From positions 763,501 through 827,500 of the forward strand of contig NZ_CP067420.1 of assembly GCF_016653635.2 (NCBI RefSeq): a stretch of DNA of 64,000 nucleotides, read 5' to 3'. The DNA comes from Skermanella sp. TT6. GTDB taxonomy: Bacteria; Pseudomonadota; Alphaproteobacteria; Azospirillales; Azospirillaceae. The translations under genes were made by a program, and so were the position numbers. Under the pieces are notes generated by a model. It saw only the letters and a program-made list of their open reading frames with translations, ran no database searches and was not told the origin of the DNA. Of the stretch, positions 1-9,605 are shown piece after piece. How positions within the stretch are numbered: position 1 is the stretch's first letter; every line of letters starts with the position of its first letter.

Positions 1-561
<561 letters not shown>

Positions 562-1044
562 TTAGTGCAGGTTGCGCGGCAGGTCGGCGATTGCGGCGTC
601 GACCAGCTTGGCGGACTGCGCGGCGTCCATGTTCTCCGCGATGAGGCGGCCGCTGGCGGCGATCGCGAGATCGACCGTCAGGCTCTTCACTTCCTGAAGG
701 GCCAGGGCCTCGGCCTGGGCGATCTTGTCCATCGCCTGGGCCTCGCGCCGTTTCATGGAGGAGTCGAGGTCGGCCGCGGCGTGCAGCCGGAGCCGCTCGG
801 CTTCCTCGCGGGCATGGGCGATGATGTCCTCGGCTTCCTTCAGCGCATCGCGCTGACGGCGCTGATAGGAGGCGAGGGTGGCTTGGGCATCCTCGCGGAG
901 CCGCTGCGCCTCCTCCAGTTCCTGGCGGATCTTGTCCGCCCGATCGTCCAGCATCGCCGTCAGGGCCTTGGCGCCCGGACGGAATGCGAAGAAGAGGAAG
1001 ATGAAGAAGGCGACGGCGACCCAGAATTCAGCAGCTTGAAACAT
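562..1044 (-). CDS. atpF: F0F1 ATP synthase subunit b
   Basis: 160 residues. Subunit b forms the peripheral stalk that holds F1 against the rotating c-ring. Residues about 5-22 form one hydrophobic membrane anchor; the remainder is a long charged helix (rich in Glu, Arg, Ala, Gln) suited to dimerise with b'. The ATG overlaps the stop of the b' gene by one base (TGATG), so the two are translationally coupled. As in most alphaproteobacteria and phototrophs, two different b-type subunits are encoded side by side. It is the last gene of the operon, followed by a strong terminator. Confidence 0.95.
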   Translation of the reverse strand: MFQAAEFWVAVAFFIFLFFAFRPGAKALTAMLDDRADKIRQELEEAQRLREDAQATLASYQRRQRDALKEAEDIIAHAREEAERLRLHAAADLDSSMKRREAQAMDKIAQAEALALQEVKSLTVDLAIAASGRLIAENMDAAQSAKLVDAAIADLPRNLH

Positions 1045-1712
1045 CAGCCACGCTCCTGCATCACGGCGCCGACGGCCGTATCGGCCCGGGCGGCATCGAC
1101 CTTGATGCCGCCGAGCTTCTCGGCGGTCTGCTGGGCGATCTCGGCCGCCACGGAGCGGACGCTGGTGAGCGCCGTTTCCTTGGCCGCGTTGATCCGCTCC
1201 TCGGCGGCGCGGGTCTTGGCGGCCAGATCGGCATTGAACTGGGCCTGACGGCCCGACGACGCCGAAGCGATGTCGGCGGTCGTGGCGGCCATCACCGACT
1301 GGGCATGCGCCCGGGCGTCGGTCAGGGCCTTCTCGTAGCCTTCCATGACACCGGCCGACTCCTCCCGGAGCGCGGAGGCCCGGTCGAGGTCGTTGGTGAT
1401 CCGCTCCTGCCGCTCCTCCAGCACCTCGGCGACCTTGGGCAAAGCCACCTTGGCCATGAGGAAGTAGAGGGCGATGAACGAGATCGCCAGCCAGATCAGC
1501 TGGGGGGCGAAGACTGTGGGATCGAGCTGGGGCAGGCCGCCGCTGCCATGCTCCGCGCCGTGGGCCAAGTCGGCCCCGTGCGCGGCATCGCCGGCCGCTC
1601 CATGATCCGCCTGGGCCAGGGCGCCGCCCGCCGTGACGACGAGCATCGTCCAGGCGAGACCAACGCGCCCGGCCAGTCCGCCCGCACGCAGACGAGCCAA
1701 AAACTTGGGCAT
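1044..1712 (-). CDS. atpX: F0F1 ATP synthase subunit b'
   Basis: 222 residues from the ATG at 1710-1712, chosen because AGGGGA lies at good spacing upstream and the preceding in-frame residues look non-coding. The gene is called atpX or atpG in different genomes. The N-terminus (about residues 1-35) is unusually long and resembles a signal or anchor sequence, followed by a His/Ala/Gly-rich stretch (HGAAGDAAHGADLAHGAEH). Then comes the canonical b' membrane helix (PTVFAPQLIWLAISFIALYF) and an Ala/Glu/Arg-rich coiled-coil stalk. It pairs with subunit b in the stator. The His-rich pre-extension is the odd part; whether it is cleaved is unknown. Confidence 0.92.
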   Translation of the reverse strand: MPKFLARLRAGGLAGRVGLAWTMLVVTAGGALAQADHGAAGDAAHGADLAHGAEHGSGGLPQLDPTVFAPQLIWLAISFIALYFLMAKVALPKVAEVLEERQERITNDLDRASALREESAGVMEGYEKALTDARAHAQSVMAATTADIASASSGRQAQFNADLAAKTRAAEERINAAKETALTSVRSVAAEIAQQTAEKLGGIKVDAARADTAVGAVMQERG

Positions 1713-1811
1713 GATCGATCCCCTAAGCTTGCGGCGCCGGTCGCCGGGACGGTGATCCCGTTGAGCCAGGCGCCGCATGTGAGCGAAAACCAGCTTCGTT
1801 CAGGCTCGAGC

Positions 1812-2036
1812 TTAGGCGAACAGGATCAGGAAGGCGATCAGCAGGGCGAACAGCGCCACGGCTTCCGTCAGCGCGAAGCCCAGGATGCCGATCGGGAAAA
1901 CCGCCGCGCGCGATGCCGGGTTGCGGGCGATCGAGCTGATCAGGGTCGAGAAGATGTTGCCGATGCCGAGGCCAACACCGAACAGGGCGAAAACCGCCAG
2001 ACCGGCGCCGATGAACTTAGCGGCTTCTGCGTCCAT
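1812..2036 (-). CDS. atpE: F0F1 ATP synthase subunit c
   Basis: 74 residues, the standard length. Subunit c forms the proton-driven rotor ring. Two transmembrane helices flank the polar loop ARNP (residues 37-40), which contacts F1. Glu58, in [11 protein letters not shown], is the proton-carrying carboxylate. It lies between atpB and the b' gene in the usual alphaproteobacterial order I-B-E-b'-b. No sodium-binding signature (extra polar residues around the Glu) is evident, so proton coupling is expected. Confidence 0.97.
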   Translation of the reverse strand: MDAEAAKFIGAGLAVFALFGVGLGIGNIFSTLISSIARNPASRAAVFPIGILGFALTEAVALFALLIAFLILFA

Positions 2037-2131
2037 GATTAGATACCCTTCTTTTGAGACTGGAAATTAGAACAGGTGGGTGGTGTGGAGTAACCCGCGG
2101 CGCGGCACCGATCAATGGCCGGAAGGGCCGA

Positions 2132-2875
2132 TCAGTGCAGTTCCAGGGCGTCGCGGATGTAGAGGCAGGTCAGGATCGTGAACACGTAGGCCTGAAGAAG
2201 CGCCACGAGGATTTCGAAACCGACCAGTGCAACGTTGATCGCGAGCGGCAGGATGCCGATCGTGTAGCCGAGACCCCCGAGACCGGCGCCGAGCAGGACC
2301 GAGAAGCCGCCGAACACCTTCAGCATCGTATGGCCGGCCATCATGTTGGCGAACAACCGGATGGACAGGCTGACCGGACGCGACAGGTAGGACAGGACCT
2401 CGATCGGGATCAGGATCGGCGCCAGCGCGATCGGCGCGCCGTGCGGCATGAACAGCGAGAAGAAGTGGAAGCCGTGCTTGATCAATCCCAGCAGGGTGAC
2501 GAAGACGAACACCGTCAAGGCCAGCCCGAAGGTGACGATGATATGGCTGGTGAACGTGAAGGTCCCCGGGATCATGCCCAGCAGGTTGCCGACCAGGATG
2601 AACATGAACAGCGAGAACACGAACGGGAAATATTTCCGCGCATCGGGACCCGCGTTCTCGCGCACCATGTTGGCGACGAACTCGTAGAACATTTCGGCCA
2701 GCGACTGCATGCGTCCCGGGACGAGGGCCCGGCCGCGCATGCCGAACACGATGAAACCGGTGATCAGCGCGACTGCAATCACCATGTACAGCGACGAATT
2801 GCTGAACGATGCGTCGAGGCCGCCGACATTGATCGGCACGTACCTCTGGATTTGGAATTGGTGAAGCGGATCCAC
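2132..2875 (-). CDS. atpB: F0F1 ATP synthase subunit a
   Basis: 247 residues with five to six membrane helices. Subunit a contains the proton half-channels. The family signature LSIRLFANMMAGH is present; Arg173 in it is the arginine essential for c-ring rotation. The N-terminus has the expected MDPLHQF periplasmic segment. The spacing to atpE (95 bases) and atpI (38 bases) supports one transcript starting upstream of atpI. Confidence 0.97.
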   Translation of the reverse strand: MDPLHQFQIQRYVPINVGGLDASFSNSSLYMVIAVALITGFIVFGMRGRALVPGRMQSLAEMFYEFVANMVRENAGPDARKYFPFVFSLFMFILVGNLLGMIPGTFTFTSHIIVTFGLALTVFVFVTLLGLIKHGFHFFSLFMPHGAPIALAPILIPIEVLSYLSRPVSLSIRLFANMMAGHTMLKVFGGFSVLLGAGLGGLGYTIGILPLAINVALVGFEILVALLQAYVFTILTCLYIRDALELH

Positions 2876-2913
2876 GGTCGTCCTCGTTCAGCCAAACTTT
2901 GCGTCTGGCGCTG

Positions 2914-3270
2914 TTATTGGTCCGGCCCGTCTTCCGGCTTCCGCATGCTCCGGTAGCCCGGTGCGTAGCCGACGCCTGTGACGGCCCGGTAGACATTCAC
3001 AATTCCGGCCCCGGCGCCAAGGAAAAACATCCCGATCAGGCCCCAGGGCGTCGTACCCAGCCAGCGGTCCAGCAGCAGGCCGCCGCCGACGCCGATGATC
3101 ATGGCGGCCACCAGCTCGATCCCGATCCGGAAGGCGAGCCCGAGGGATCTCCTCGGCAGGTCGTCATCCCCGTCCGGCTTGGCAGCCGGCCCGGCGCTGC
3201 GTTCCCGCGCCTTCCGCAAACGGGCATCGATGTCGTCCAACGAGGGCGGGGGAGACTGGTCGTCGCTCAT
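2914..3270 (-). CDS. atpI: ATP synthase assembly protein I (AtpI)
   Basis: 118 residues from the ATG at 3270 (an in-frame GTG at 3282 is an alternative start). AtpI proteins assist c-ring assembly. The N-terminal about 45 residues are hydrophilic and Pro/Asp/Arg-rich; two membrane helices follow (about 50-70 and 80-105) with the AtpI motif GGGLLLDRWLGTTPWG between them. It is first in the F0 operon, immediately downstream of a strong promoter. Confidence 0.9.
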   Translation of the reverse strand: MSDDQSPPPSLDDIDARLRKARERSAGPAAKPDGDDDLPRRSLGLAFRIGIELVAAMIIGVGGGLLLDRWLGTTPWGLIGMFFLGAGAGIVNVYRAVTGVGYAPGYRSMRKPEDGPDQ

Positions 3271-3321
3271 GTCCGGTCCCACTTCCCCCGGTTGGCCGGG
3301 AAGCCGCGCGAAAGCGGCGGC

Positions 3322-3350
3322 ACCATACGGTTAGGGCAGTACCCTGTCAA
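3322..3350 (-). promoter_or_regulatory. promoter of the atpI-B-E-b'-b operon
   Basis: On the minus strand a perfect -35 TTGACA (3345-3350) is separated by 17 bases from TATGGT (3322-3327), a good -10. Transcription would start near 3314, about 45 bases before the atpI start. It is the clearest housekeeping promoter in the window. Confidence 0.75.
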
Positions 3351-3470
3351 GTCGCAAAACCCTCCTTCCAAGTGGTTGAATTACTTGGATTTCCGACGCA
3401 ACTGACCCCTTCGAAAGGCTCTCCGGACAGGCTTTCGGGGGCCTTGAACCGCCGATGCGACACTATGTAC

Positions 3471-3491
3471 GCGCGGCGCGTACCGCCGCGC
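3471..3491 (-). terminator. possible terminator after the sco gene
   Basis: An 8-bp GC-rich inverted repeat (3471-3478 with 3484-3491, 5-base loop) lies just past the sco stop and before the atp promoter. There is no T-run, so it would be a weak intrinsic or Rho-assisted stop. Confidence 0.35.
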
Positions 3492-3513
3492 GGCGCCGGT
3501 TCCGGACCATTCG

Positions 3514-4128
3514 TCAGGAGTCCAGGTGGGCGGCGATCGTCTCCGCCATCTTGTCCGGAGCCGTGCCGTGGGCGAAGGCTTCGAGGAACTTCCCGTCCGG
3601 TCCCATCAGGTAGACGAAGGACGAGTGGTCCATCGTGTAGTAGTCGCCGCCGTCCTTGTCCGGCGCCTTCGCGAAATAGACCCGGTAGGCCCGCGCCGCC
3701 CCGGCGACCTGCTCCGGCGTGCCGGTCAGCCCCATCAGCCGGGGATGGAACTGGGCGACGTAGTCGGCCATCTGCGTCACGGTGTCGCGCTCGGGATCGA
3801 TCGTGACGAACAGCGGCTGGACCTCGTCGGCCTTGGCGCCCAGGCGGTCCAGGGCGGTCGCCATCACCTGCAGTTCGGTCGGGCAGACGTCCGGGCAGAA
3901 GGTGAAGCCGAAATAGACCAGCATGTAGCGGCCCTGGTAATCGGCCTGGGTGACCGGCCGGCCGGTATGGTCGGTCAGCGAGAACGGGCCGCCGATCAGG
4001 GCCGTGCCGGTCTGGGTGCCGCCCCGGGTGCCGCCGGGCAACTGGGAGACCTGCCACCAGACGATGCCGGCGGCGATCAGCAGGCCGATCAGGGTGCCGA
4101 CGGCGAGGCGGATGAGGCGTTGGTTCAT
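3514..4128 (-). CDS. sco: SCO1/SenC family copper chaperone
   Basis: 204 residues from the ATG at 4128; the longer frame upstream is not protein-like. Sco proteins are membrane-anchored thioredoxin-fold proteins of the periplasm that deliver copper to the CuA site of cytochrome oxidase. Visible features: an N-terminal anchor (residues 5-25), the copper-binding FCPDVCP motif (Cys78 and Cys82) and the distal copper ligand His168 in MDHSSF. It is monocistronic between ldh (divergent) and the atp operon. The copper-resistance cluster starts only 1.3 kb away, consistent with but not proof of a linked role. Confidence 0.93.
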   Translation of the reverse strand: MNQRLIRLAVGTLIGLLIAAGIVWWQVSQLPGGTRGGTQTGTALIGGPFSLTDHTGRPVTQADYQGRYMLVYFGFTFCPDVCPTELQVMATALDRLGAKADEVQPLFVTIDPERDTVTQMADYVAQFHPRLMGLTGTPEQVAGAARAYRVYFAKAPDKDGGDYYTMDHSSFVYLMGPDGKFLEAFAHGTAPDKMAETIAAHLDS

Positions 4129-4213
4129 TGTCCTGACTGCGGTTGCGTGGGGCGGGGCGAACAGGCCGGGCGATTCACACCTTGACCGGGTTATCTGTTC
4201 CGGCCGAGGGTAG

Positions 4214-5251
<1,038 letters not shown>

Positions 5252-5400
5252 GGGCATGCCCGTCCGCATCGCCGCGGCGGAGCGCTCCGGCGGCCGCGGA
5301 ACTTTTCGTGTGTCGCGAAGCGCTGCCCATGACGACGCGGGCGTAACCTCGCGGCCATGGATGCTGTTGACGGAGCATCAGCCAGACGAGGGAACGCGCC

Positions 5401-5727
5401 ATGGACATGCAGCAATGTATCAGGAACTGCCTTGATTGCCATCGGACCTGCCTGGAGACTTCGATGCACTGTCTCGGCATGGGCGGCGACCATGCGTCGG
5501 CCGACCACCAGCGACTGCTGGCGGATTGTGCCCAGATCTGCCTGACCAGCGCCGACTTCATGATCCGGGGTTCGAACTTCCATGGACGGACCTGCGGAGT
5601 CTGCGCCGAAGTCTGCGAAGCATGCGCTGCGGAATGCGAGAGCCTGGGCGGCGGCGACCAGCAGATGACCCGGTGTGCCCGGATGTGCCGCGACTGCGCC
5701 GAATCCTGCCGCCAGATGGCGGCCTGA
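5401..5727 (+). CDS. four-helix-bundle copper-binding protein (Csp-like, Cys-rich)
   Basis: 108 residues with 16 cysteines at positions 6, 10, 13, 17, 24, 43, 47, 65, 68, 72, 75, 79, 92, 96, 99 and 103. They are mostly spaced 3-4 apart, as on the inward faces of a four-helix bundle. This is the pattern of the Csp copper-storage family (DUF326), which bind many Cu(I) ions in the bundle core. There is no signal peptide or Tat motif, so the protein should be cytosolic, like Csp3. It heads a run of copper-tolerance genes on the same strand. Strong AGGGA lies upstream of the ATG. Confidence 0.88.
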   Translation: MDMQQCIRNCLDCHRTCLETSMHCLGMGGDHASADHQRLLADCAQICLTSADFMIRGSNFHGRTCGVCAEVCEACAAECESLGGGDQQMTRCARMCRDCAESCRQMAA

Positions 5728-5860
5728 CGGCTGGCGGAGGCGGGCGGTGCCCGACCAGGTGCCGTCCGCCCCGGCTTCCGACCTTGGCCGTCGCGCGGGA
5801 GCCATTCCGCCGTAGCGAAATCCAAGGCACCCTTGCATCCCTTCCGGCCGCTGCAATAGA

Positions 5861-6289
5861 ATGCCGTCCTCCGGGCGAAAGTCCGCAGGCATGGGATCGG
5901 CAGTGGGCATGGGCTTCACGCGCATCTTGGCGGCTGTGCTGTTCAGTCTCCTCCTCGGCTGGGGAGGTGCCGTCATGTCCGGTGCCGCGGCTTCCGTCCT
6001 GTCCGATCATGCCGCGGCTTCCGGCGAGAGCGCCTGGGATGGCTGCGACGAGCGGCTGGGCCACCATGGACGCCATGATCACCGGACGAAAAGCGACCAT
6101 GGAGAGCATTCCAAGCACTCCCACCAGGGTTGCTGCGCGATGGCCTGCGGCATGTCGGCCCTGGAGCCGACAGATCCCGGGGTGAAACCCGTCGAGTGGA
6201 CGCCCGCGCGTGGCCAACCTCCGGCCGACGACATGCTCCGGGACCGATCGGTCTCCCCCCTGCGCCGGCCCCCCAGATCCGCGGCCTGA
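5861..6289 (+). CDS. His-rich secreted or anchored protein of the copper cluster, function unknown
   Basis: Up to 142 residues; in-frame ATGs at 5891 and 5909 are alternative starts, and 5909 would leave a compact signal sequence (MGFTRILAAVLFSLLLGWGG). After the hydrophobic N-terminus comes a His/Asp/Ser-rich segment (HHGRHDHRTKSDHGEHSKHSHQ) with a CCAMAC cluster, then a Pro/Arg-rich tail. The composition suggests metal binding outside the cytoplasm, and its place between a Csp-like protein and CopI/CopA supports copper. I do not recognise a named family. No clear Shine-Dalgarno decides the start. Confidence 0.6.
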   Translation: MPSSGRKSAGMGSAVGMGFTRILAAVLFSLLLGWGGAVMSGAAASVLSDHAAASGESAWDGCDERLGHHGRHDHRTKSDHGEHSKHSHQGCCAMACGMSALEPTDPGVKPVEWTPARGQPPADDMLRDRSVSPLRRPPRSAA

Positions 6290-6394
6290 CGCCGACCTCC
6301 CCCTGATTTCCGGTTCCTGGCCGCCGCGCCCGGAAGCCGCCAAACTTACATGCCTCTCCGGCGCCGCAAGGGCCGGGGACAGAGGATACCCGAC

Positions 6395-6967
6395 ATGCGT
6401 CCGCATATCCGCACCCTGCAAGCCATCGCCGCCCTCGTGACCGGCGCCGGGCTCATGGCCGTTTCGGCCACGGCTGTCGCCGCCCCCGGTCAGGCCGGCC
6501 ACACGCATGATACCGCCGCGATCGGCGAGCCCGCGAAGGCGACCGCCAAGACGCGCACCGTCCAGGTCGAGATGGGCGACAACTTCTACGAGCCCGAGAC
6601 CATCGCGGTGAAGGCCGGCGAGACCGTCCGGTTCGTGGTCAGGAACACGGGCGAGTTCCTGCACGAGTTCAACATCGGCACCGCCGCGATGCATGCGGCC
6701 CACCAGAAGGAAATGGCCATGATGGTGGACCACGGCATGCTGACCGCGACCGGCGTGAACGAGGAGATGATGAGGATGGACCACTCTGGCATGCCGGACA
6801 TGGGCCATTCCATGAAGCACGACGACCCCAACAGCGTCCTCGTGGAGCCCGGCCTGACCCGGGAACTGGTCTGGAAGTTCTCGAAGCAGGCTACGATCGA
6901 GTTCGCGTGCAACATGCCGGGCCACTACGAGTCCGGGATGGTCGGCAAGGTCGCGTTCCAGCGCTGA
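6395..6967 (+). CDS. copI: periplasmic cupredoxin with Met/His-rich insert (CopI-like)
   Basis: 190 residues from ATG 6395, preceded by AGAGGA at 8 bases. A signal peptide ends near residue 30 (ATAVAAP). The cupredoxin fold is indicated by FYEPETIAVKAGETVRF and by type-1 copper ligands: His90 in FLHEFN, then Cys172, His177 and Met182 in ACNMPGHYESGM. Between strands lies a Met/His-rich loop (about 98-142: MHAAHQKEMAMM, MRMDHSGMPDMGHSM). This matches CopI-type proteins that give periplasmic copper tolerance. It is 13 bases upstream of copA and probably co-transcribed. The symbol is assigned by architecture only. Confidence 0.85.
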   Translation: MRPHIRTLQAIAALVTGAGLMAVSATAVAAPGQAGHTHDTAAIGEPAKATAKTRTVQVEMGDNFYEPETIAVKAGETVRFVVRNTGEFLHEFNIGTAAMHAAHQKEMAMMVDHGMLTATGVNEEMMRMDHSGMPDMGHSMKHDDPNSVLVEPGLTRELVWKFSKQATIEFACNMPGHYESGMVGKVAFQR

Positions 6968-6980
6968 GGGGGGGCGACCC

Positions 6981-8723
6981 ATGCACGAGCCATCGCGCGG
7001 CCTTTCCCGCCGCGCCGCCCTCAAGCTTGCCGGAGCGGCGGGCTTGGCGGGCATCGTCACGGTCCATCCGGGGCGCCGCGTCTTCGCGGCGGCCGACCGG
7101 AGCCTGGACCTTGCCGTGGAACGGACCCGCATCACGATCGACGGCGAGACCAGCGGCGCCATCTCCATCGGCGGCTCGATCCCGGCGCCCACGCTGCGCT
7201 GGCGCGAGGGTCAGGAGGTGGTCGTCCACGTGACCAACCGGCTGGACGAGGCGACCTCCGTCCACTGGCACGGCCTGCTGCTCCAGGGCGTCATGGACGG
7301 CGCGCCGGGCTTCAACGGCTACCGGCCGATCGGTCCCGGCGAGACCTACACCTACCGGTTCAAGCTGCGCCAGGCCGGCACCTACTGGTACCACAGCCAC
7401 TCCGCCTCCCAGGAGCAGGAGGGCATGTACGGCGCCATCGTGATCGAGCCCGCCGGGCGCGATCCCGTCCGGACCGACCGCGACTACGTCGTGCTGCTGT
7501 CCGACCATACGCCCGAAGCGCCCGGGTCCGTGCTGCGCAAGCTCAAGGTCAGCGAAGGCTATTACAACGACGGCAGGCGCACCCTGGTCGACTTCTTCCG
7601 GGACGCCCGGCGCGACGGCCTGGGCGCCACGATGGACGACCGCCTCGCCTGGGGCGAAATGCGCATGGACGCCACCGACCTCGCCGACGTGACCGGATAC
7701 CGCTTCCTGGTCAACGGCAGGGGGCCGAAGGACAACTGGACCGCCGTCTGCGACCCGGGCGAGCGGGTGCGGCTCAGGGTCGTCAACGGCTCGGCCATGT
7801 CGATCTTCGACGTCCGCATCCCCGGCCTGTCCATGACCGTGGTCGCGGCCGACGGACAGAACGTGGTGCCGGTCAAGGTGGACGAGTTCCGCATCGGCGT
7901 CGGCGAGACCTACGACGTCGTCGTCATGCCGACCGGGGACAAGCCCTTCACCTTCTTCGCCGAGCCGATCGACCGCACCGGCTTCGCCCGGGCGACCCTC
8001 GCCTCCCGGGAAGGCATGGAAGGCGAGATCCCCGAGCGGCGCCCCCGCGCCATCCTGACCATGGCCGACATGGCCATGGCCCATGGCGGAATGGACCATG
8101 GCTCGATGGACCATGGCTCGATGGATCATGGTACCATGGACCATGGTTCGATGAACCGCGGCGCCATGGCCGGCATGGATCACGGTTCCATGGCCGGCAT
8201 GAACCATGGCGCCCTGCAGGGCATGGACGACGTTGCCGCGGCACGCCCGGAACGCGCGGTCGGCTGGGCCGACGCGGGGACGCCTCCGGGGGCGAAAGCC
8301 CTTTCCTACGCGGACCTGAAGTCGTTCTCGAAGTCCAGGGACCGGCGCGATCCCTCCCACGAGATCGAGATCCGGCTCACGGGCATGATGTCGCGCTATA
8401 TCTGGACCTTGGACGGCCGGAAGTTCGACGAGGGTGCCGCGATCCGGGTCGCTCACGGCGATCGGATCCGGATCCGGTTCGTCAACACGACCATGATGGC
8501 CCACCCGATGCACCTGCACGGCATGTTCGTCGAGCTTGAGAACGGCCAGACCGACCGGATGCCCCGGAAGCACGTCGTGCTCGTGCCGCCGGGGCAGGTC
8601 ACCACGGTCCAGCTGACCGCCGACGAACCCGGCGAGTGGCCCCTCCATTGCCATCTCCTCTACCACATGGCCTCGGGCATGATGACGCGGTTTATCGTCG
8701 AGCCCCGCACGGCGAGCCTCTGA
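6981..8723 (+). CDS. copA: copper-resistance multicopper oxidase CopA
   Basis: 580 residues. It oxidises Cu(I) in the periplasm. The Tat signal is SRRAALKLAGAAGLAG (about 9-24), as expected for a protein folded with copper before export. All trinuclear and type-1 motifs are present: HWHG (His95/97), WYHSH (138/140), HPMHLHG (508/511/513) and HCHLLYHMASGM (556-568). A Met/His repeat region at about residues 361-410 (unit MDHGS) matches the copper-binding repeats of Pseudomonas CopA. It is followed 13 bases later by copB. This is the CopA oxidase, not the P-type ATPase of the same name. Confidence 0.96.
   Translation: MHEPSRGLSRRAALKLAGAAGLAGIVTVHPGRRVFAAADRSLDLAVERTRITIDGETSGAISIGGSIPAPTLRWREGQEVVVHVTNRLDEATSVHWHGLLLQGVMDGAPGFNGYRPIGPGETYTYRFKLRQAGTYWYHSHSASQEQEGMYGAIVIEPAGRDPVRTDRDYVVLLSDHTPEAPGSVLRKLKVSEGYYNDGRRTLVDFFRDARRDGLGATMDDRLAWGEMRMDATDLADVTGYRFLVNGRGPKDNWTAVCDPGERVRLRVVNGSAMSIFDVRIPGLSMTVVAADGQNVVPVKVDEFRIGVGETYDVVVMPTGDKPFTFFAEPIDRTGFARATLASREGMEGEIPERRPRAILTMADMAMAHGGMDHGSMDHGSMDHGTMDHGSMNRGAMAGMDHGSMAGMNHGALQGMDDVAAARPERAVGWADAGTPPGAKALSYADLKSFSKSRDRRDPSHEIEIRLTGMMSRYIWTLDGRKFDEGAAIRVAHGDRIRIRFVNTTMMAHPMHLHGMFVELENGQTDRMPRKHVVLVPPGQVTTVQLTADEPGEWPLHCHLLYHMASGMMTRFIVEPRTASL
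8091..8165 (+). repeat. five 15-bp tandem repeats encoding MDHGS-type units in copA
   Basis: Five units at 8091, 8106, 8121, 8136 and 8151 begin ATGGAYCATGG or a close variant and keep the copA frame. Two further degenerate MDHG/MNHG units follow to about 8215. Third-position changes keep the Met and His codons, which points to selection on the protein. Confidence 0.9.
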
Positions 8724-8736
8724 TGCGGGGACCAGC

Positions 8737-9516
8737 ATGCGAATGACGAAGACAAGCCTCCGGACGGCGACGCTCGCGGCGGGATCCGTCCTGCTGGCGC
8801 TGTCGGCGGTACCGCCTCGCGTCGCCGCGCAGGTACACGGCGAACCCCGGGACGCGGACCAGGCCGAAGAGTTCCACGAGGAGCCGCCGATCCTCGCGAC
8901 TCTCCTCATCGACCGGCTGGAGCATCGCTGGCGGGACGGCGAGAACTCTATCGACTGGGAGGTTCAGGGCTGGATCGGCGGAGACACCAACAAGGCCTGG
9001 TTCAACGCCGAGGGCAGCAAGGCCGTGGACGGGGAGGTCGAGGAAGCGGAATTCCAGCTGCTCTACAGCCGCATGACGTCGGAGTTCTGGGACTTCCAGG
9101 CCGGCATCCGGCACGACGTTCGTCCCCGGCCGCAGACGACCTATGGGGTGGTCGGGTTCCAGGGGGTGGCGCCGTACTTCTTCGACGTGACCGCCCAGCT
9201 CTTCCTCAGCGAGGACGGCGACCTGAGCGCCCGCCTGGAAGCCGAGTACGACCTGCTCATCACGCAGAAGCTCGTCCTCCAGCCGGTCGCCGAAGTCAAC
9301 GTCTCGGCCCAGCGGGTCCGGGAGCTTCATGTCGGTCCCGGCTTCAACGACGTTGAGCTGGGATTGCGCCTGCGCTACGAGGTCGTCCGCGAGTTCGCCC
9401 CCTATGTCGGCGTGAACTGGGAGAGGAAGCTGGGCGAGACCGCCGACATCGCCCGGGACCACGGCGAGGACCCGAGCGACCTGTCCTTCGTCACCGGCGT
9501 GCGGTTCTGGTTCTAG
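8737..9516 (+). CDS. copB: outer-membrane copper-resistance protein CopB
   Basis: 259 residues. CopB is an outer-membrane beta-barrel acting with CopA. A signal peptide covers residues 1 to about 31 (ending PPRVAAQ). The mature part alternates polar and hydrophobic residues and ends in a terminal aromatic, VRFWF, the outer-membrane insertion signal. Motifs such as IDRLEHRW near the start and YEVVREFAPYVGVNWERKLG near the end are characteristic of the CopB family. Compared with Pseudomonas CopB the N-terminal Met-rich region is short. Likely co-transcribed with copA. Confidence 0.93.
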   Translation: MRMTKTSLRTATLAAGSVLLALSAVPPRVAAQVHGEPRDADQAEEFHEEPPILATLLIDRLEHRWRDGENSIDWEVQGWIGGDTNKAWFNAEGSKAVDGEVEEAEFQLLYSRMTSEFWDFQAGIRHDVRPRPQTTYGVVGFQGVAPYFFDVTAQLFLSEDGDLSARLEAEYDLLITQKLVLQPVAEVNVSAQRVRELHVGPGFNDVELGLRLRYEVVREFAPYVGVNWERKLGETADIARDHGEDPSDLSFVTGVRFWF

Positions 9517-9544
9517 GGGTCCTGCCCTCCGGTTCCGCTGGGCC

Positions 9545-9591
9545 GGTTCGCCGCAAGCCGACCTGGGTCAAAGGCCGGCCTGCGGCGAACC
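9545..9591. terminator. inverted repeat between convergent copB and phoH
   Basis: An 11-bp perfect inverted repeat (9545-9555 with 9581-9591) lies in the 90-base gap between two genes ending toward each other, with additional pairing inside. There is no T-run; it may serve as a bidirectional transcription stop. Confidence 0.5.
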
Positions 9592-9605
9592 GCACCGCCG
9601 GAGCT

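Noticed and set aside
5558-7192. Long open frame on the minus strand (over 500 codons) opposite the copper genes
   Set aside because: It is the antisense of the His-rich, copI and copA genes; its composition is Arg/Gly/Ala/Pro-rich with no family motif, as expected in high-GC DNA.
8091-8215. Short tandem repeats considered as a CRISPR-like array
   Set aside because: Units are 15 bp, contiguous without spacers and in frame with copA; they encode MDHGS-type repeats.
6891-8909. 670-codon minus-strand frame opposite copA
   Set aside because: His/Gly/Asp repeats in it are the mirror of the Met/His repeats of copA; copA has complete oxidase motifs, so the antisense frame is a shadow.
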